From: Typhlomys cinereus
Lineage: Eukaryota; Chordata; Mammalia; Rodentia; Platacanthomyidae
Assembly (NCBI GenBank): GCA_023101885.1
Contig: JALPQD010000407.1
Location: 142,191 to 206,190, forward strand
Direction of reading: 5' to 3'
Length of the DNA: 64,000 bases
This document shows, piece by piece, positions 20,960-32,200 of this stretch. Made by a program: the position numbers and the translations under genes. The notes under the pieces are model-generated. The model was not told the DNA's origin. It saw nothing but the letters and a program-made list of their open reading frames with translations, and ran no database searches. Positions within the stretch are counted from its first letter, which is position 1. Each line of letters starts with the position of its first letter.

Positions 20960-21758
20960 GAGGCAGGACTAGAGAAGCTATGCTGGGATGGGTGTCTCAA
21001 GATCTTTGGAATTGCGAAGAGACATCCCTCACTGATGGAATGACCTGAAAGGGACACCCCTGCTGAGGAACTGACTCCAATCCTCCCAGAAATTTACCAC
21101 AGAGAACTGTAACTGACAGTCCATGATTGAAGTGTGCCTAAAGAAGAGGAAGGAATGAAAGACCCTTGCTCTAAAAAGAAAATTCATGGAACGGGCCAGT
21201 CCAGGCCCACAGTGTAGAAATTTGCTCATAGCTGATCAGGCATAGCTATAGTTAACTATATTGCTCATAGCTATTCAAGCATAGCTACTGCTAGCCATCA
21301 TCTAAAACTATGCACCTTGCCATTTCCCTCACTGCCCTGAAACCCCTGGTGATGGGAAAAGGAGCTGTAACCCTTGGTGATGAGAATGACCAGCCCTAGG
21401 GAAAACAAGTCTTGCAAGAAAATTCTGTTGATAGCATAATTGCCATCTGGAGCAAACTTCCTGTGGTTAAGCAGGTAGACTGCATCAGTCACGGAGGCCT
21501 GGACTCTTGCCAATCAGTGATTGCAAAAATTCCTCACCAAGGAGACCCCCACCCAAAACCCTTTTATAAATCACTTGCTTCAGTCGCTAGGAGCCGCTTC
21601 AGTCTCTCCTGCATGAGAGGTTGCAGCTGTCCAGCGTGCCAAAATAAAATCCTCTTGCTTTTGCATCGAATTCTTGATCTTGGAGTTTCTCTCAGTGGTC
21701 TCATTCCTGAGTGAAAGACCAGGGATCTTTCAAGGTCTTTAAGGATCCGGCCCTGACA
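20960..21758 (+). mobile_element. ERV 3' remnant plus LTR
   Basis: The 20,970-21,090 block matches 2,340-2,465. An LTR-like stretch follows from about TGTAGAAATTTGC (21,213) to GGCCCTGACA (21,758). It has CTTTTATAAATCAC as TATA-like box and CAAAATAAAATCCTCTTGC as poly(A) signal. CATAGCTAT units repeat at 21,225-21,300. The LTR start is uncertain and no target duplication was found. Confidence 0.6.
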
Positions 21759-21879
21759 GCTGCAGAGGCCAGCATCAGGTCTAGTGGCACAGGCTGGACA
21801 CACAAACCGGCTCAGCCCCGCAGACTCTAGGAGGATGGCATGGAATTCCTGCCTGGACTCCAGGAGGAGTTCAAAATCA

Positions 21880-22035
21880 GGGGCTGGTGAGATGGCTCAG
21901 AGGGTCAGGTGACTGCTCCCAAACCTGCAGACCTGAGTTTGATCCCCAGAAGTCCATATGCTGAAAGCAGAAAACTGACTTTGGAACGTTGTCCCCAGCC
22001 CTCCACCTGTTTTGTTTTGTTTTTTTTTTATTAAA
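21880..22035 (+). repeat. B2-like SINE
   Basis: GGGGCTGGTGAGATGGCTCAG head and GACCTGAGTTTGATCCCCAG B-box region, then AACGTTGTCCCCAGCCCTCC and a T-rich stretch. The tail is lost. Confidence 0.7.
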
Positions 22036-22439
22036 AATTTAATTATACATTTTAAAATTTTTTACCAGTTCCCTCCCTCCCCCCTCCTCCCCCTCCCCTT
22101 CCCCCAGTGCCTCCCCCCAATTCCCAGAGAGTCCTTTATTGTGTACGCCTAACTCTCCACTGGGTCCTCCTCTCCGATGACATATAAGGACCCAGTGGCA
22201 TTTCCAAAAGCCCTTTCTCTTGTTCCCCTTAAGCATAAGATCACTACTATGGCTGTCAATCCCTTGCCTCCAGGGGTCTCGGTGCCCTTAACAGATGCTA
22301 GACTTTATGAGGGCAACAGCCCTCCACCTGTTATGGCATGTCTGCCTTCTCTCTTCCATAAAGGAATAAAAAAATTTAAAAAACATCAGCCTCCTCAGTA
22401 TTTGAGACCCTGTTTCAAAATTTTAAAAAACACAAAGAG

Positions 22440-22897
22440 GGCTGAGGTCATGGCTTAGAGAAACCATAAACAACCGTGGAGCAATCCTAGGTGGGCTTCC
22501 GTCTGTTGTCTCCCTGAGTTTGGCCATCTGAATGGTGTCCCCCACTTCAAACCATGATACCTTCATTTGAGGGGTTCTGGATCTGTAAACTGGCTCGTCT
22601 GGAAATTTGTTGATAGGCCGTGATTCTCTACTGCTACGAGAAAAGGCAGCTTTTCCTTCATTTCTGTTAGAATTTTTCTGCTTGTACAGGTCAAATAAGA
22701 ACTTTGGAGAGGTGGCTCAGGAGTTATGCCTCTGCTTTGCAGGCGGAAAGTCCTGAGTTCGGATCCCAGATCCCACGTATAGATGGCAGGCGAAAGCGGG
22801 GGCAGCCTGCACTTCTGGTCCTGGTAGGGCGGAGCCTGTGAATCCCAGGCAGAAGGAGGTGGAGGCGTCCATGGTGGTTCCCGAATTCGTCCGTGGT

Positions 22898-22953
<56 letters not shown>

Positions 22954-23590
22954 CGTGCGCGAGGGCACATACATATGCACACATGCACAATTGAATAAAT
23001 AATAAAAAAATTTTTCAAAAAAGAACTTTGTAGGCTTCTTATCTATTTTACTTTTGGGGACACCATGGTTGATTTTGCCAATCCCAAAAGTCTAAGCGAG
23101 TGAGACCCTCATAAGTACTGTTCTGTCTAGGCTGCACATTATGGTTAGTACGCTTACTTTGCCATTGGCGATTCAATGCTGCCATTTGGTCCCTACTACT
23201 CCTCGATCCACCTAGGCCCACTTAATTTAAGTCTTCCAACTGGGTGGCAGCATCTCCCATTGTTAAGTCTGGAACAAGGAGAAGAGCAATGATAGGAGCC
23301 TTCATATTTGGTGCTGCCCCTCTCACCAATTTATGAAGTACATTTCTGGTAAAAGGCATGTCATCTGGATTCTCCCATTGAGAACTGGATTTTAAAGAAT
23401 GTATCCAGTCAAGCATACCAATTTCCCTGAGCCTCTTAATCCCATCATCAACATTAAACCAAGGAATGTCTGGAATCTCCAGTTCCTTTTCAGATGGCCA
23501 AACTTTAGTAAATACTTCAGCTACCCACTCGAATAAACTCTTGGCACCAAGCAAACCGCATGTGTCTGCTGCATTTCTACACATGCAGTT
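22440..23590 (-). pseudogene. ERV-L gag remnant, minus strand
   Basis: The best block is 23,222-23,560, reading on the minus strand SLFEWVAEVFTKVWPSEKE, IPWFNVDDGIKRLREIGM and KAPIIALLLVPDLTMGDA, typical of class III (ERV-L) Gag. The rest toward 22,440 is in broken frames and is split by a SINE at 22,707-23,020. There is no start codon or LTR next to its N-terminal side, where it meets unrelated sequence near 23,590. It points opposite to the ERV-L pol at 26.7 kb. Confidence 0.65.
22707..23020 (+). repeat. B2-like SINE with long CA tract
   Basis: Near full-length: GCGGAAAGTCCTGAGTTCGG, GC-rich middle, GGTTCCCGAATTCGTCCGTG, a CA run of about 46 bp, then AATTGAATAAATAATAAAA. AAGAACTTTG flanks both sides as target duplication. 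Confidence 0.9.
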
Positions 23591-23594
23591 TGCT

Positions 23595-24626
23595 TCCGCT
23601 GCGGGAAGGGGACAGGTAGTGTGGGGGGATCGAGCTGAGTCTGGGTTCTGGGGGCTTCGCTTCTGGATCTTGGGGGGAAGGGTACCTGTGGAACCCAGGT
23701 TCCCGCTGTGAAGCCCTAGTTCCTGCCGGCGCAAAATTCAAATCTCCCGCCGGCGCCAAACTCTCCCGCCAGTGCCAACTCACTGCGGAGGTGCTGACCA
23801 GAGCCTGCCTGCCTCACCCTTTGAACCTCTCCCCCCGGGCGTGCCGGGAACTGCCCAGGACGAGGTTATAGGCCAGAACATCTGTGAACTGACTCAACTT
23901 CCTTGTGTGTAGTGGAAATATTTACAGAATGTATTTGCTCAAGGCAGTTGCTTTCCTATAAAAACCTTGCCCCAAATCCAGTCGGGGCCGTTCTCTTTTG
24001 CCTGAGCAGGGAGACGGTCCTAGCGCGCTAGATTAATAAAGCTTGCCTCTTGTCTTTACAGCAACCTAGTGGTTCTCGTGTCTCCTTCGGGGTCTGGGTA
24101 AGGGGCCCAAAGGGAACTTCGGTTCCAACAGTACCCACTTGCAGGGAATGGAGGGACAGCTGGGGTAGCTTTGCTCAGTGCATCCTTCAGGGGCTGTTGG
24201 GGGAGGCGTGTAGTTCTATGTCACCTCCTTCAAAGCTAGAGGGAGGAGGACCCCTTCTCCTCACCACCTCCCCCTCCCCCACCAGTCTGCTCTCCCCAAA
24301 GTGTAACCCTCCAGGCAAAGGGCCAGGGGAACACCATGCAGGGGGATGGGGTCAGCTGGACCCAGCTGAGAGCAGCAGCCAAGCCTGTCCTGGGGGTAGG
24401 GGAGCCTCTAGGCAAAGTTATAGTAGTTGTGCGGGTGGTGGTTATAGATGGGCTCGCCCAGCTCTCGGTACTCCGGCGTCAGGTAGTACTTGGGGCAGTA
24501 GACCTGCCATGGCAGCCCATAGACAGTCATGCTCCTCTGCGAGGCCGCCTTGTTGCTCCCCATCTGCAGACTGACATTCGGGATGTTACAGTGCTCCATG
24601 CCCAGCCCGGGCCAAATGGTTGTCTT
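23595..24626 (-). pseudogene. Unidentified host 3'-end fragment (coding end plus 3' UTR), split by an LTR
   Basis: On the minus strand 24,626-24,417 is open and reads [20 protein letters not shown], then [20 protein letters not shown], then [20 protein letters not shown] and A, stop. A GC-rich stretch like a 3' UTR follows to about 23,595, interrupted only by the LTR at 23,687-24,130. I do not recognise the protein. Its right edge is a sharp junction with MaLR internal sequence at 24,627; its left edge meets ERV-L gag. No poly(A) tail is present. It could be the last exon of a gene or a truncated retrocopy. Confidence 0.5.
23687..24130 (+). mobile_element. Solo LTR, 444 bp, target duplication GTACC
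   Basis: It begins TGTGGAACCCAGG and ends GGTTCCAACA. It has CCTATAAAAACC as TATA box and TTAATAAAGCTTGCC as poly(A) signal. GTACC is repeated exactly at 23,682-23,686 and 24,131-24,135. It is about 95 percent alike by eye to 26,057-26,486. Confidence 0.93.
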
Positions 24627-25636
24627 CAGAGTTATGAAAAAGAGCAAAGAATCAGGCAGGAAGAAGCAAAAACTGTAAGATTCAATGATGAAAAACACAA
24701 TGGCAAACTTAAAGATTTGAACCAGGAAGAAGCAGAGAACAAAATAGCTGTTGAAGAGATTAGTTCCATTTGTAAATCAAAGCCTACTCTTAATTTGAAT
24801 AATAGAAGAGGCCCTAGCTTGAGGGCAAGATCCTCAGGGAAGGCTCCCACTCATAAGAATGCAAATCCTTTCAGAAGACTGGAGCTAAAGGGTGGTGGAG
24901 TTCCAAAGCAAGAGTTGGTTTCTCTTACCAAGCAACTGCCCAGGAGTGAAAGAGATAGTTAACATAGAGAAGCAGAATCAGCTGTGCTCCAAGGCGGCCA
25001 GTCTTGGCAAAGTCGTCCATGTGGTTCTGGTTTTAGAGGCATCAGTGATGCAAGAGGGAGGAGATCATGGAGCCGTCCTCCAAGATTTCAAAAATTGGCA
25101 GAATCCAGGCATCATAAGGCAAGAAGCCTGCAGTTCAGAGGCCCATGAAGGACAGTTTGTGCCGTGGAGTTAAAGCCTGGTTTGCCATTGAGAAGTAAAG
25201 ATGTTAGAGATTCCAGACACAACGTGGGACACCTGCCAAGGAGAGCTGTATCCTCTGGGAGGAGTCAGCTCAAGAGACCAACATACTCTATGGGTAGCTG
25301 CATTGGAGGGGTGGAACCAAAGCCCTTTGGAACTGAGATGATTTCAACAAAAGGCTCACCTGTTGGACTTGGAGCTACAAGATTTGGAGTTTGTCCTGCT
25401 GGTTTTCGATCTTGTTTTGGACCATTCTTTCCTGGATATGCCCCCACTTCTTCCTTTTGGAATTAGAATATTTATTCTGTGCTACTGTATGTTAGAAGTA
25501 TGTAACTTGTATTTTCATTTTACAGGAGGCTTTGGACTGTTGGGCCTACCATTGTGGTCTATGAAGACTTTTAATGTTGGACTGAGTATGGTTTGCATAA
25601 TGAGATGGTAATGAGCCTGTGGGGGCCAGGGTGGAA
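24627..25636 (+). mobile_element. MaLR (ERV-L-related) internal region
   Basis: Non-coding internal sequence that leads directly into an LTR at 25,637. Shared blocks with 56,466-57,400 on the minus strand include TTCCTGGATATGCC, ATTTTACAGGAGGCTTTGGACT-like and GATTTGGAGTTT-like stretches. An open frame of about 110 codons at 24,600-24,962 has no recognisable domain and is not called a gene. Confidence 0.65.
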
Positions 25637-25710
25637 TGTCATGGTTTGAAATGTGTCCCCCACAGTCTCATGTGTTTGGCAAGACCATGTTACTTTAAGA
25701 AGTGGAGCCT

Positions 25711-25978
25711 TGGGGCTGGAGAGGTGGCTCAGGGGTTAAGCCTCCGCCTTCCAGGCGGAAGGTCCTGAGTTCGAATCCCAGATCCCACGTATAGATGGCA
25801 GGCGAAAGCGGGGGCAGCCTACGTTTCTGGTCCTGGTAGGGCAGAGCCTGTGAATCCTGGGCAGAAGGAAGTGGAGGCGTCCATGGTGGTTCCCGAATTC
25901 GTCCGTGGTTCTAACACACACACACACACACACACACACATGCGCACAGTTGAATAAAAAATTAAAAAAAAAAAAAAA
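25711..25978 (+). repeat. B2-like SINE, young
   Basis: Near full-length with a short CA run and GTTGAATAAAAAATT tail. AAGAAGTGGAGCCTT is duplicated on both sides. Confidence 0.92.
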
Positions 25979-26056
25979 AGAAGTGGAGCCTTGCTAGAGG
26001 AAGGCAGTCACAAGGGGTGGGCCTTGAGATGGATTAGTTCCACCCTACCTCCAGGA

Positions 26057-26486
26057 TGTGGAACCCAGGTTCCCGCTGTAAAGCCCAAGTTCCTGCCGGC
26101 ACAAAATTCAAATCTCCTGCCGGCGCCAACTCACTACGGACGTGCTGACCAGAACCTGCCTGCATGCCTCGCCCTTTGGACCTCTCCCCCTGGGCGTGCC
26201 GGGAACTGCCCAGTGCGAGGTTATAGGTCAGAACATCTGTGAACTGACTCAACTTCCTTGTGTGTAGTGGAAATTTTTACAGAATGTATTTGCTCAAGGC
26301 AGTTGCTTTCCTATAAAAACCTTGCCCCAAATCCAGTCGGGGCCGTTCTCTTTTGCCTGAGCAGGGAGACGGTCCTAGCGCGCTAGATTAATAAAGCTTG
26401 CCTCTTGCCTTTACAGCAACTCAGTGGTTCTCGTGTCTCCTTCAGGGGTCTAGGTAAGGGGCCCAAAGGGAACCTCGGTTCCAACA
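26057..26486 (+). mobile_element. Solo LTR, 430 bp, same family as 23,687
   Basis: TGTGGAACCCAGG to GGTTCCAACA. It lacks about 19 bp present in the sister copy and otherwise has the same TATA box, GTCGGGGCCG block and poly(A) signal. The flanks share only AGGA (26,053-26,056 and 26,487-26,490), so the duplication is less certain. Confidence 0.88.
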
Positions 26487-26705
26487 AGGAGAAGTCAGCT
26501 TTTGCTACAAGCAGTCTTGTAGCTCTCAGCTTCCAAGATATCTTCGGTGACTTAGCCTCCTCCAGCTTTGGCCAGCCAGCCATGCCACATCTGCCATGAG
26601 AAACTGCCTCCTCTGGAACCGTAAGCTGAATAAACCTCTCTTTCTCCCTTAAGTTGGTTGACTTTGGGTGTTTTCTCACAGCAATAGTTAAGAGTAACTG
26701 TTACA

Positions 26706-29700
26706 GAAGGGGAGGCCAGGTTCCTTTAAGGAAGGATATTGGCATCATAGCAAAAAGCTTTAATATTAGTCTTTCTCCTGTCCTTCCACAAAGGGACCTA
26801 AGGCCTTTCATTAGAGTAACTGTGCATTGGGGGAAAGGAAATAATCAGACATTTTGGGATCTACTAGATACTGGGTCTGAGTTGACATTGATTCCAGAAG
26901 ACCCTAAAAAGTATTGTGGGCCTCCAGTTAAAGTAGGGGTATATAGAGGCCAGGTGATTGATGGGAGTTTTGGCTAATGTTCGACTCACAGTAGGTCCCC
27001 GAACTCATCCAGTGGTTATTTCCCCAGTGCCAGAATGTATAATTGGAATAGATATTGGTAGAACCCTCACATTGGTTCCTTGAAATGTGGAGTAAGAGCC
27101 ATTATGGTTGGGCAGGCCAAATGGAAGCCTTCAGAATTGCCTCTACCAAGGAAAATAGTGAATCAGAAACAGTATCGTATCCCTGGAGGAATTACAGAAA
27201 TTAGTGCCACCATAAAGGACTTGAAGGATGCAGGGGTGGTGGTTCCGACCACCTCTCCTTTTAACTCTCCCATTTGGCCTGTGCAGAAGACAGATGGATC
27301 ATGGAGAATGACAGTTGATTATCGCAAACTTAACCAAGTTGTGACTCCAATTGCAGCTGCTGTACCAGATGTGGTTTCGTTGCTTGAACAGATCAACACA
27401 TCTCCTGGTACTTAGTATGCAGCCATTGATCTTGCAAATGGTTTTTTCTCCATACCTATTCATAAAGATCATCAGAAGCAAGGCCAGCAGTATACATTTA
27501 TAGTGTTACCTCAAGGGTATATTAATTCTCCAGCCCTATGCCATAACTTGGTTCGCAGAGATCTTGATCGCTTGTCTCTTCCTCAAGGTATCACACTAGT
27601 CCATTATATAGATGATATTATGCTGATTGGCTCCAGTGAGCAGGAAGTAGCAAGCATTTTGGATTTGTTGGTAAGGCAACAGAGGATGGGAAATAAACTC
27701 AACCAAAATCCAAGGACCTTCCACTTCAGTAAAATTTTTAGGAGTTCAGTGGTGTGGGGCATGTAGAGATATCCCCTCTAAGGTAAAGGATAAGTTGTTG
27801 CACCTGGCCCCTCCCACCACTAAGAAAGAAGTACAGCGTTTGGTTGGCCTGTTTGGATTTTGGAGGCACCACATTCCTCACTTGGGTGTGTTATTTAGGC
27901 CCATATACCAAGTAACTCGGAAAGCTGCCAGCTTTGAGTGGGGCCCAGAACAAGAGAAGGCTCTTCAGCAGGTTCAAGCTGCTGTACAGGCTGCCTTGCC
28001 ACTTGGACCATATGATCCAGCAGACCCAATGGTATTGGAAGTGTCTGTTGCAGATAGAGATGCTGTTTGGAGTCTCTGCCAGGCTCCCATAGGCGAATCA
28101 CAGAAGAAACCCTTGAGATTTTGGAGCAAGGCCCTACCATCATCCCCAGACAATTACTCTCCTTTTGAGAAACAACTCTTGGCTTGTTATTGGGCCTTAG
28201 TGGAAGCTGAATGCCTGACAATGGGTCACCAAGTTACCATGCGACCTGAGTTACCCATCATGAGTTGGGTGTTATCTGACCCAGCAAGCCATAAAGTTGG
28301 ACGGGCACAGCAGCAATCTATTATCAAATGGAAATGGTACATACGAGACAGGGCCCGAGCAGGTCCTGAAGGCACAAGTAAGCTACATGAAGAAGTTGCC
28401 CAAATGCTTATGGTTGCAATGCCTGTTCCCAAATATGCACCCATGGCCTCATGGGGCGTGCCCTATGATTGGCGGACTGAAGAAGAGAAGACTAGGTTCA
28501 CAAATGTTTCTGCTCTATATTCAAGTGGCACCCAGAAGTGGACAGCTGCAGTGCTACAACCCCTTTCTGCAACAACCCTGAAGGACACTGGAGAAAGTAA
28601 ATCTTCATAATGGGCAGAACTTCGGCAGTGCACATGATTGTACACTTTGCCTGGAAGGAAAAATGGCCAGATGTGTAACTGTATACTGATTCATAGGCTA
28701 TAACCAATGGTTTGGCAGGATGGTCAGGGACTTGGAAGGAACATAATTGGAAAATTGGTGAGAAAGACATCTGGGGAAGAAGTATGTGGATAGATCTCTC
28801 CCAATGGGCAAAAGACACAAAAATATTTGTCTCATGTAAATGCTCATCAAAAGATGACATCGGCAGAAGAAACATTCAATAATCAGGTGGATAAGATGAC
28901 CTGTTATGTGGACAGTCAGCCTCTTTCCCCAGCCATTCCTGTCATTGCCCAATGGGCCCATGAGCAAAGTGGACATGGTGGCAGAGATGGAGGTTATGCA
29001 TGGGCTCAACAACATGGACTTCCACTCACCAAGGCTGACCTGGCTACAGCTGCTGCTGAGTGGCAAATCTGCCAGCAGCAGAGACCAACACTGGGTCCCC
29101 GATATGTAGCCATTTCTCAGGGATGACCAAACATCAATGTGGTGGCAGGTTAACTGCATTGGATCACTTCCAAGATAGAAAGCGCAGCACTTTGTTCTTA
29201 CCAGGATAGATACTTATTCTGGTTATGGATTTGCCTTTCCTGCATGTCGTGCTTCTGCCAAGACTACCATCCAGGGACTTACAGAATGCCTTATCCACTG
29301 TCATGGAATTCCACACAGCACTGCTTCTGACCAGGGAATTCATTTCATAGCTAAAGACGTATGGCAGTGGGCTCATGACCATGGGATTCATTGGTCTTAC
29401 CATGTTCCCCACCATCCTGAAGCAGTTGGCTTGATTAAAACCGTGGAATGGCCTTTTAAAGGCACAATTACAGCATCAATTAGGTGGTAATAGTCTGGAG
29501 GGATGGGGTAGAATTCTCCAGAAGGCAGTATATGCCTTAAACCAGCATCCAATATATGATACTGTGTCTCCTATAGCCAGGATTCACGGGTCCCGGGGTG
29601 GAAACAGGAATAGCTCCCCTTACTATCACCCCTAGTGACCCATTAGGAAAATTTTTGCTCCCTGTTCCCGAAAGCCTGTATTCTACTGGCTTAGAAGTTT

Positions 29701-29733
29701 TGGGTCCAGAGCAGGGAATGCTTCTGCAGGAGA
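26706..29733 (+). pseudogene. ERV-L protease, reverse transcriptase, RNase H, integrase (decayed)
   Basis: Class III ERV pol. Protease: FWDLLDTGSELTLIP near 26,857-26,900. Reverse transcriptase from about 27,117: [20 protein letters not shown], the block [15 protein letters not shown], then [20 protein letters not shown] and the catalytic [11 protein letters not shown] near 27,599 (YIDD instead of the common YVDD/YMDD). RNase H and connection at about 27,795-28,860. Integrase from about 28,860, with HHCC-like residues HEQSGHGG..CQIC and the core start DTYSGYGFAFP near 29,205. Stops or frameshifts near 26,975, 27,413, 27,765 and 28,608 break it. The dUTPase that normally follows begins (GIAPLTITPSDPLGKF) and is cut at 29,733 by a provirus LTR. 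Confidence 0.85.
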
Positions 29734-30721
29734 TGCCAGGAGCCATAAAAAATGACCATCTTGGGCGCCTGCCTGTCTCTGTCTCTGTTTCCCCCATAGT
29801 TGAGCCCCCTTGTCAGAGAAGCAAGCGACCATCTGCGGTTTATGTTATCTGCCATAAATACCGCAGTCCCCTAGCAAAGTTTCCTGACTGGCCAAATGGT
29901 TTTCCCGCGTAAACCCCTGCCCTGGGAAGCCCTTTCCCCCCAAGAACTACATAAACCCTTCCCTGGTTCTGTGGGGGTTGCTAGGCCCAGAAGCCTGAGC
30001 TCTGGATGATACATTAGCAACTGAATAGGCCATTGAGTGACTCCTCCCTTAGGCGGTTGAGTTTGCCTCTTGTCTGCAAGACTATGATAGGCTAAATTCC
30101 CTCCTTGGAAGTTGAGAAAACTCCCAGGTCATTTGGAAAGCTTTTGTTTCTCTAAGAAACTGGCTGGGCTGTTCCTCCCCCAACAGTTCTGTCCTGTTTA
30201 CCTGTGAGATGTTAATGCATGAGCCAAGTAACTCTGTTTTGGGGCATACATACATTGTCCATTCTCTTCTGGCAACAAGGTGACATGCCTGTTTACCTGG
30301 TGATATCGTGTCTGGTCCCTCAGCAGCTAGATGTCACTCCTGACTTCTCTTTGTTCATTAGACTGCATATGTTTTACATAATCCTGTAAAGAATTTAGTT
30401 CTGTTCCTCTTTGATGTTTTCCTGAATTTGGTCCTGTTTCTTGATTGTAAAACCCCAGTGCTTTTACAATAAAGTTGGCTTGGATGATGGTGGACATCCA
30501 AGACCTCCTCTGACCCAAGCCTGAAACTTTTAATTCCTTCCGCTCCCACTTCAGATTCCCAGGTTTGTAGGTTCAGGTTCGTGCTGGTTCGTGGGCCCGG
30601 ACATGGTTCAATAAAGTTAAAGCTTGATCGGAACTTTGTGTCTCCTGTCCTTCCTTTGTGTCTCCTGTCCTTCATTTGTCCTCCCCCCTCCTAGGTTACC
30701 CGGTTCTCAGAGTGGCCCGCA
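29734..30721 (+). mobile_element. 5' LTR of betaretrovirus-like provirus
   Basis: It starts TGCCAGGAGCCATAAAAAATG, matching the 3' LTR start at 38,290. A nested solo LTR (29,970-30,603) splits it. After that it resumes with AATAAAGTTAAAGCTTG (poly(A) signal) and ends near AGAGTGGCCCGCA. A short internal duplication of GTGTCTCCTGTCCTTC lies at 30,637-30,676. The base pairs just before it, AGGAGA (29,728-29,733), reappear at 44,727-44,732 in reverse. Without the insert the LTR is about 350 bp. Confidence 0.85.
29970..30603 (+). mobile_element. Solo LTR, 634 bp, nested, target duplication TGGTTC
   Basis: TGTGGGGGTTGC to GGGCCCGGACA, flanked by an exact 6-bp duplication TGGTTC (29,964-29,969 and 30,604-30,609). 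It has TTTTACAATAAAGTTGG as poly(A) signal. Six-base duplications fit betaretrovirus integrases. It differs from all other LTRs in the window. Confidence 0.9.
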
Positions 30722-31164
30722 GTGGTGGCGTTGGCCATAGCGCACATGCGCAAAACAAAATGTTTAGGGGAGAAGCGGTCCGCTTGTCCCAGGGTGGAAA
30801 AAAGTGTGTGGGCAGAGTTGCTGGCTTTGAAGCCTGGAGAGAGGTCCTGGCGTGTGGAAAAATGGCTGCTGGGAGAGAAAATGCCTCATGGTTCCCTTCA
30901 CAGAGGAGGAGGAGGATGGAAACGGTTTAAAAAAAAAAAAAAAAAAAAAAACCGCTTCCCATGCATCTTCACAGAAACCTGTCCCGGGGCAGGCTAGAGT
31001 GGGGAGCTCAGGGGGGGCTGACATACAAAGTTACTTTTAAAAGGTTCTCACTTGTTTGGCTATTTTTATGTTTTATAATAAAAAAAAAAGTGGCCACTTT
31101 AGGTTATTGCGCGCTTGTGATCACATTTTTGGTTTTGACTTCGTTCATTATTTGGCATGCCCAA

Positions 31165-31418
31165 TTTTTTTTTTATTTATTCAATTGTGTGTGTGCGTGT
31201 GTGTCTGTGTATGTGTAGAACCACAGACGAATTCCCGAACCACCATGGACGCCTCCACCTCCTTCTGCCCCGGGATTCACAGGCTCCGCCCTACCAGGAC
31301 CAGAAACGCAGGCCGCCCCTGCCTCTGCCCAGGGTCTATACATGGGGTCTAGGATCCCAACTCAGGACCTTCTGCCTGCAAGGCAGAGGCTTAACCCCTG
31401 AGCCACCTCTCCAGCCCT
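31165..31418 (-). repeat. B2-like SINE
   Basis: Minus-strand, full body, with GCATGCCCAATTT on both sides as target duplication. Confidence 0.9.
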
Positions 31419-31890
31419 TGCATGCCCAATTTAAATGCAAGTGCACACTTAAAAATTACCATCAAGATGCCTGAGTACGTACTGATTAAAATATCTTTTT
31501 ATGAAGCTTCACAAAGAGATAATGTGTTTTTACCTAGGAAAGTTTGCTTTCACATGTGTAATGTTAACACATCTAACAGCCAAAAAATAAAACTGGTTTC
31601 TAAGAAATTATGAGCTCCCTTCCTTGGGAAAAAATCTGATTCCTAATTCCAAGTATACTCCTATGTTCTGTTATAATCTTACAAATTTAATTCAAGTACA
31701 GTGATTTTTAAGATGGGGTCTGCTGTTAATGCCTTTATTAAAGAACTTTTCTTACAGGATATCTAATATTAAAACAAAAAAACATCAAAAAAGACAAAAA
31801 AGGTATAAAAAAGGGTATGGTACTTAAATGTATAAAAGGTTTTTAAATAAGGTTTATAAGAAAAAAATCTTGCTTAAAAAATTAAATGTG

Positions 31891-32200
31891 GGGGCTGGAG
31901 AGGTGGCTCAGGGGTTAAGCCTCCGCCTTGCAGGCGGAAGGTCCCGAGTTCGGATCCCAGATCCCACGTATAGATGTCAGGCAGAAGCGGGGGCGGCCTG
32001 CGCTTCTGGTCCTGGTAGGGCGGAGCCTGTGAATGCGGGGCAGAAGGAGGTGGAGGCGTCCATGATGGTTCGGGAATTCGTCCATGGTTCTACACATACA
32101 CAGACACACACACACACACACAGACACACGCGCGCGCGCACATACACACGCATATGCACACAGTTGAATAAATAATAATAATAAAAAAATTTTTTAAAAA
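31891..32200 (+). repeat. B2-like SINE
   Basis: Plus-strand, close to consensus. The CA tract includes CGCGCGCGCG. AAAATTAAATGTG flanks both ends. Confidence 0.92.

Larger units (their letters stand above)
25637..26705 (+). mobile_element. MaLR LTR with two nested insertions
   Basis: It starts TGTCATGGTTTGAAATGTG and ends AGAGTAACTGTTACA, with AGCTGAATAAACCTCTC as poly(A) signal. The total span is 1,069 bp only because a SINE (25,711-25,978) and a 430-bp LTR (26,057-26,486) sit inside. The remaining body is about 370 bp, normal for MaLR LTRs. Confidence 0.75.

Noticed and set aside
24336..24962. Plus-strand open frame of 208 codons
   Set aside because: Its first half is antisense to the better-supported minus-strand coding end and its second half is MaLR internal sequence; no domain or splice context.
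30726..30745. Lysine-tRNA primer binding site after the 5' LTR
   Set aside because: TGGCGTTGGCC shares only the first five bases with the expected site; too weak to annotate.
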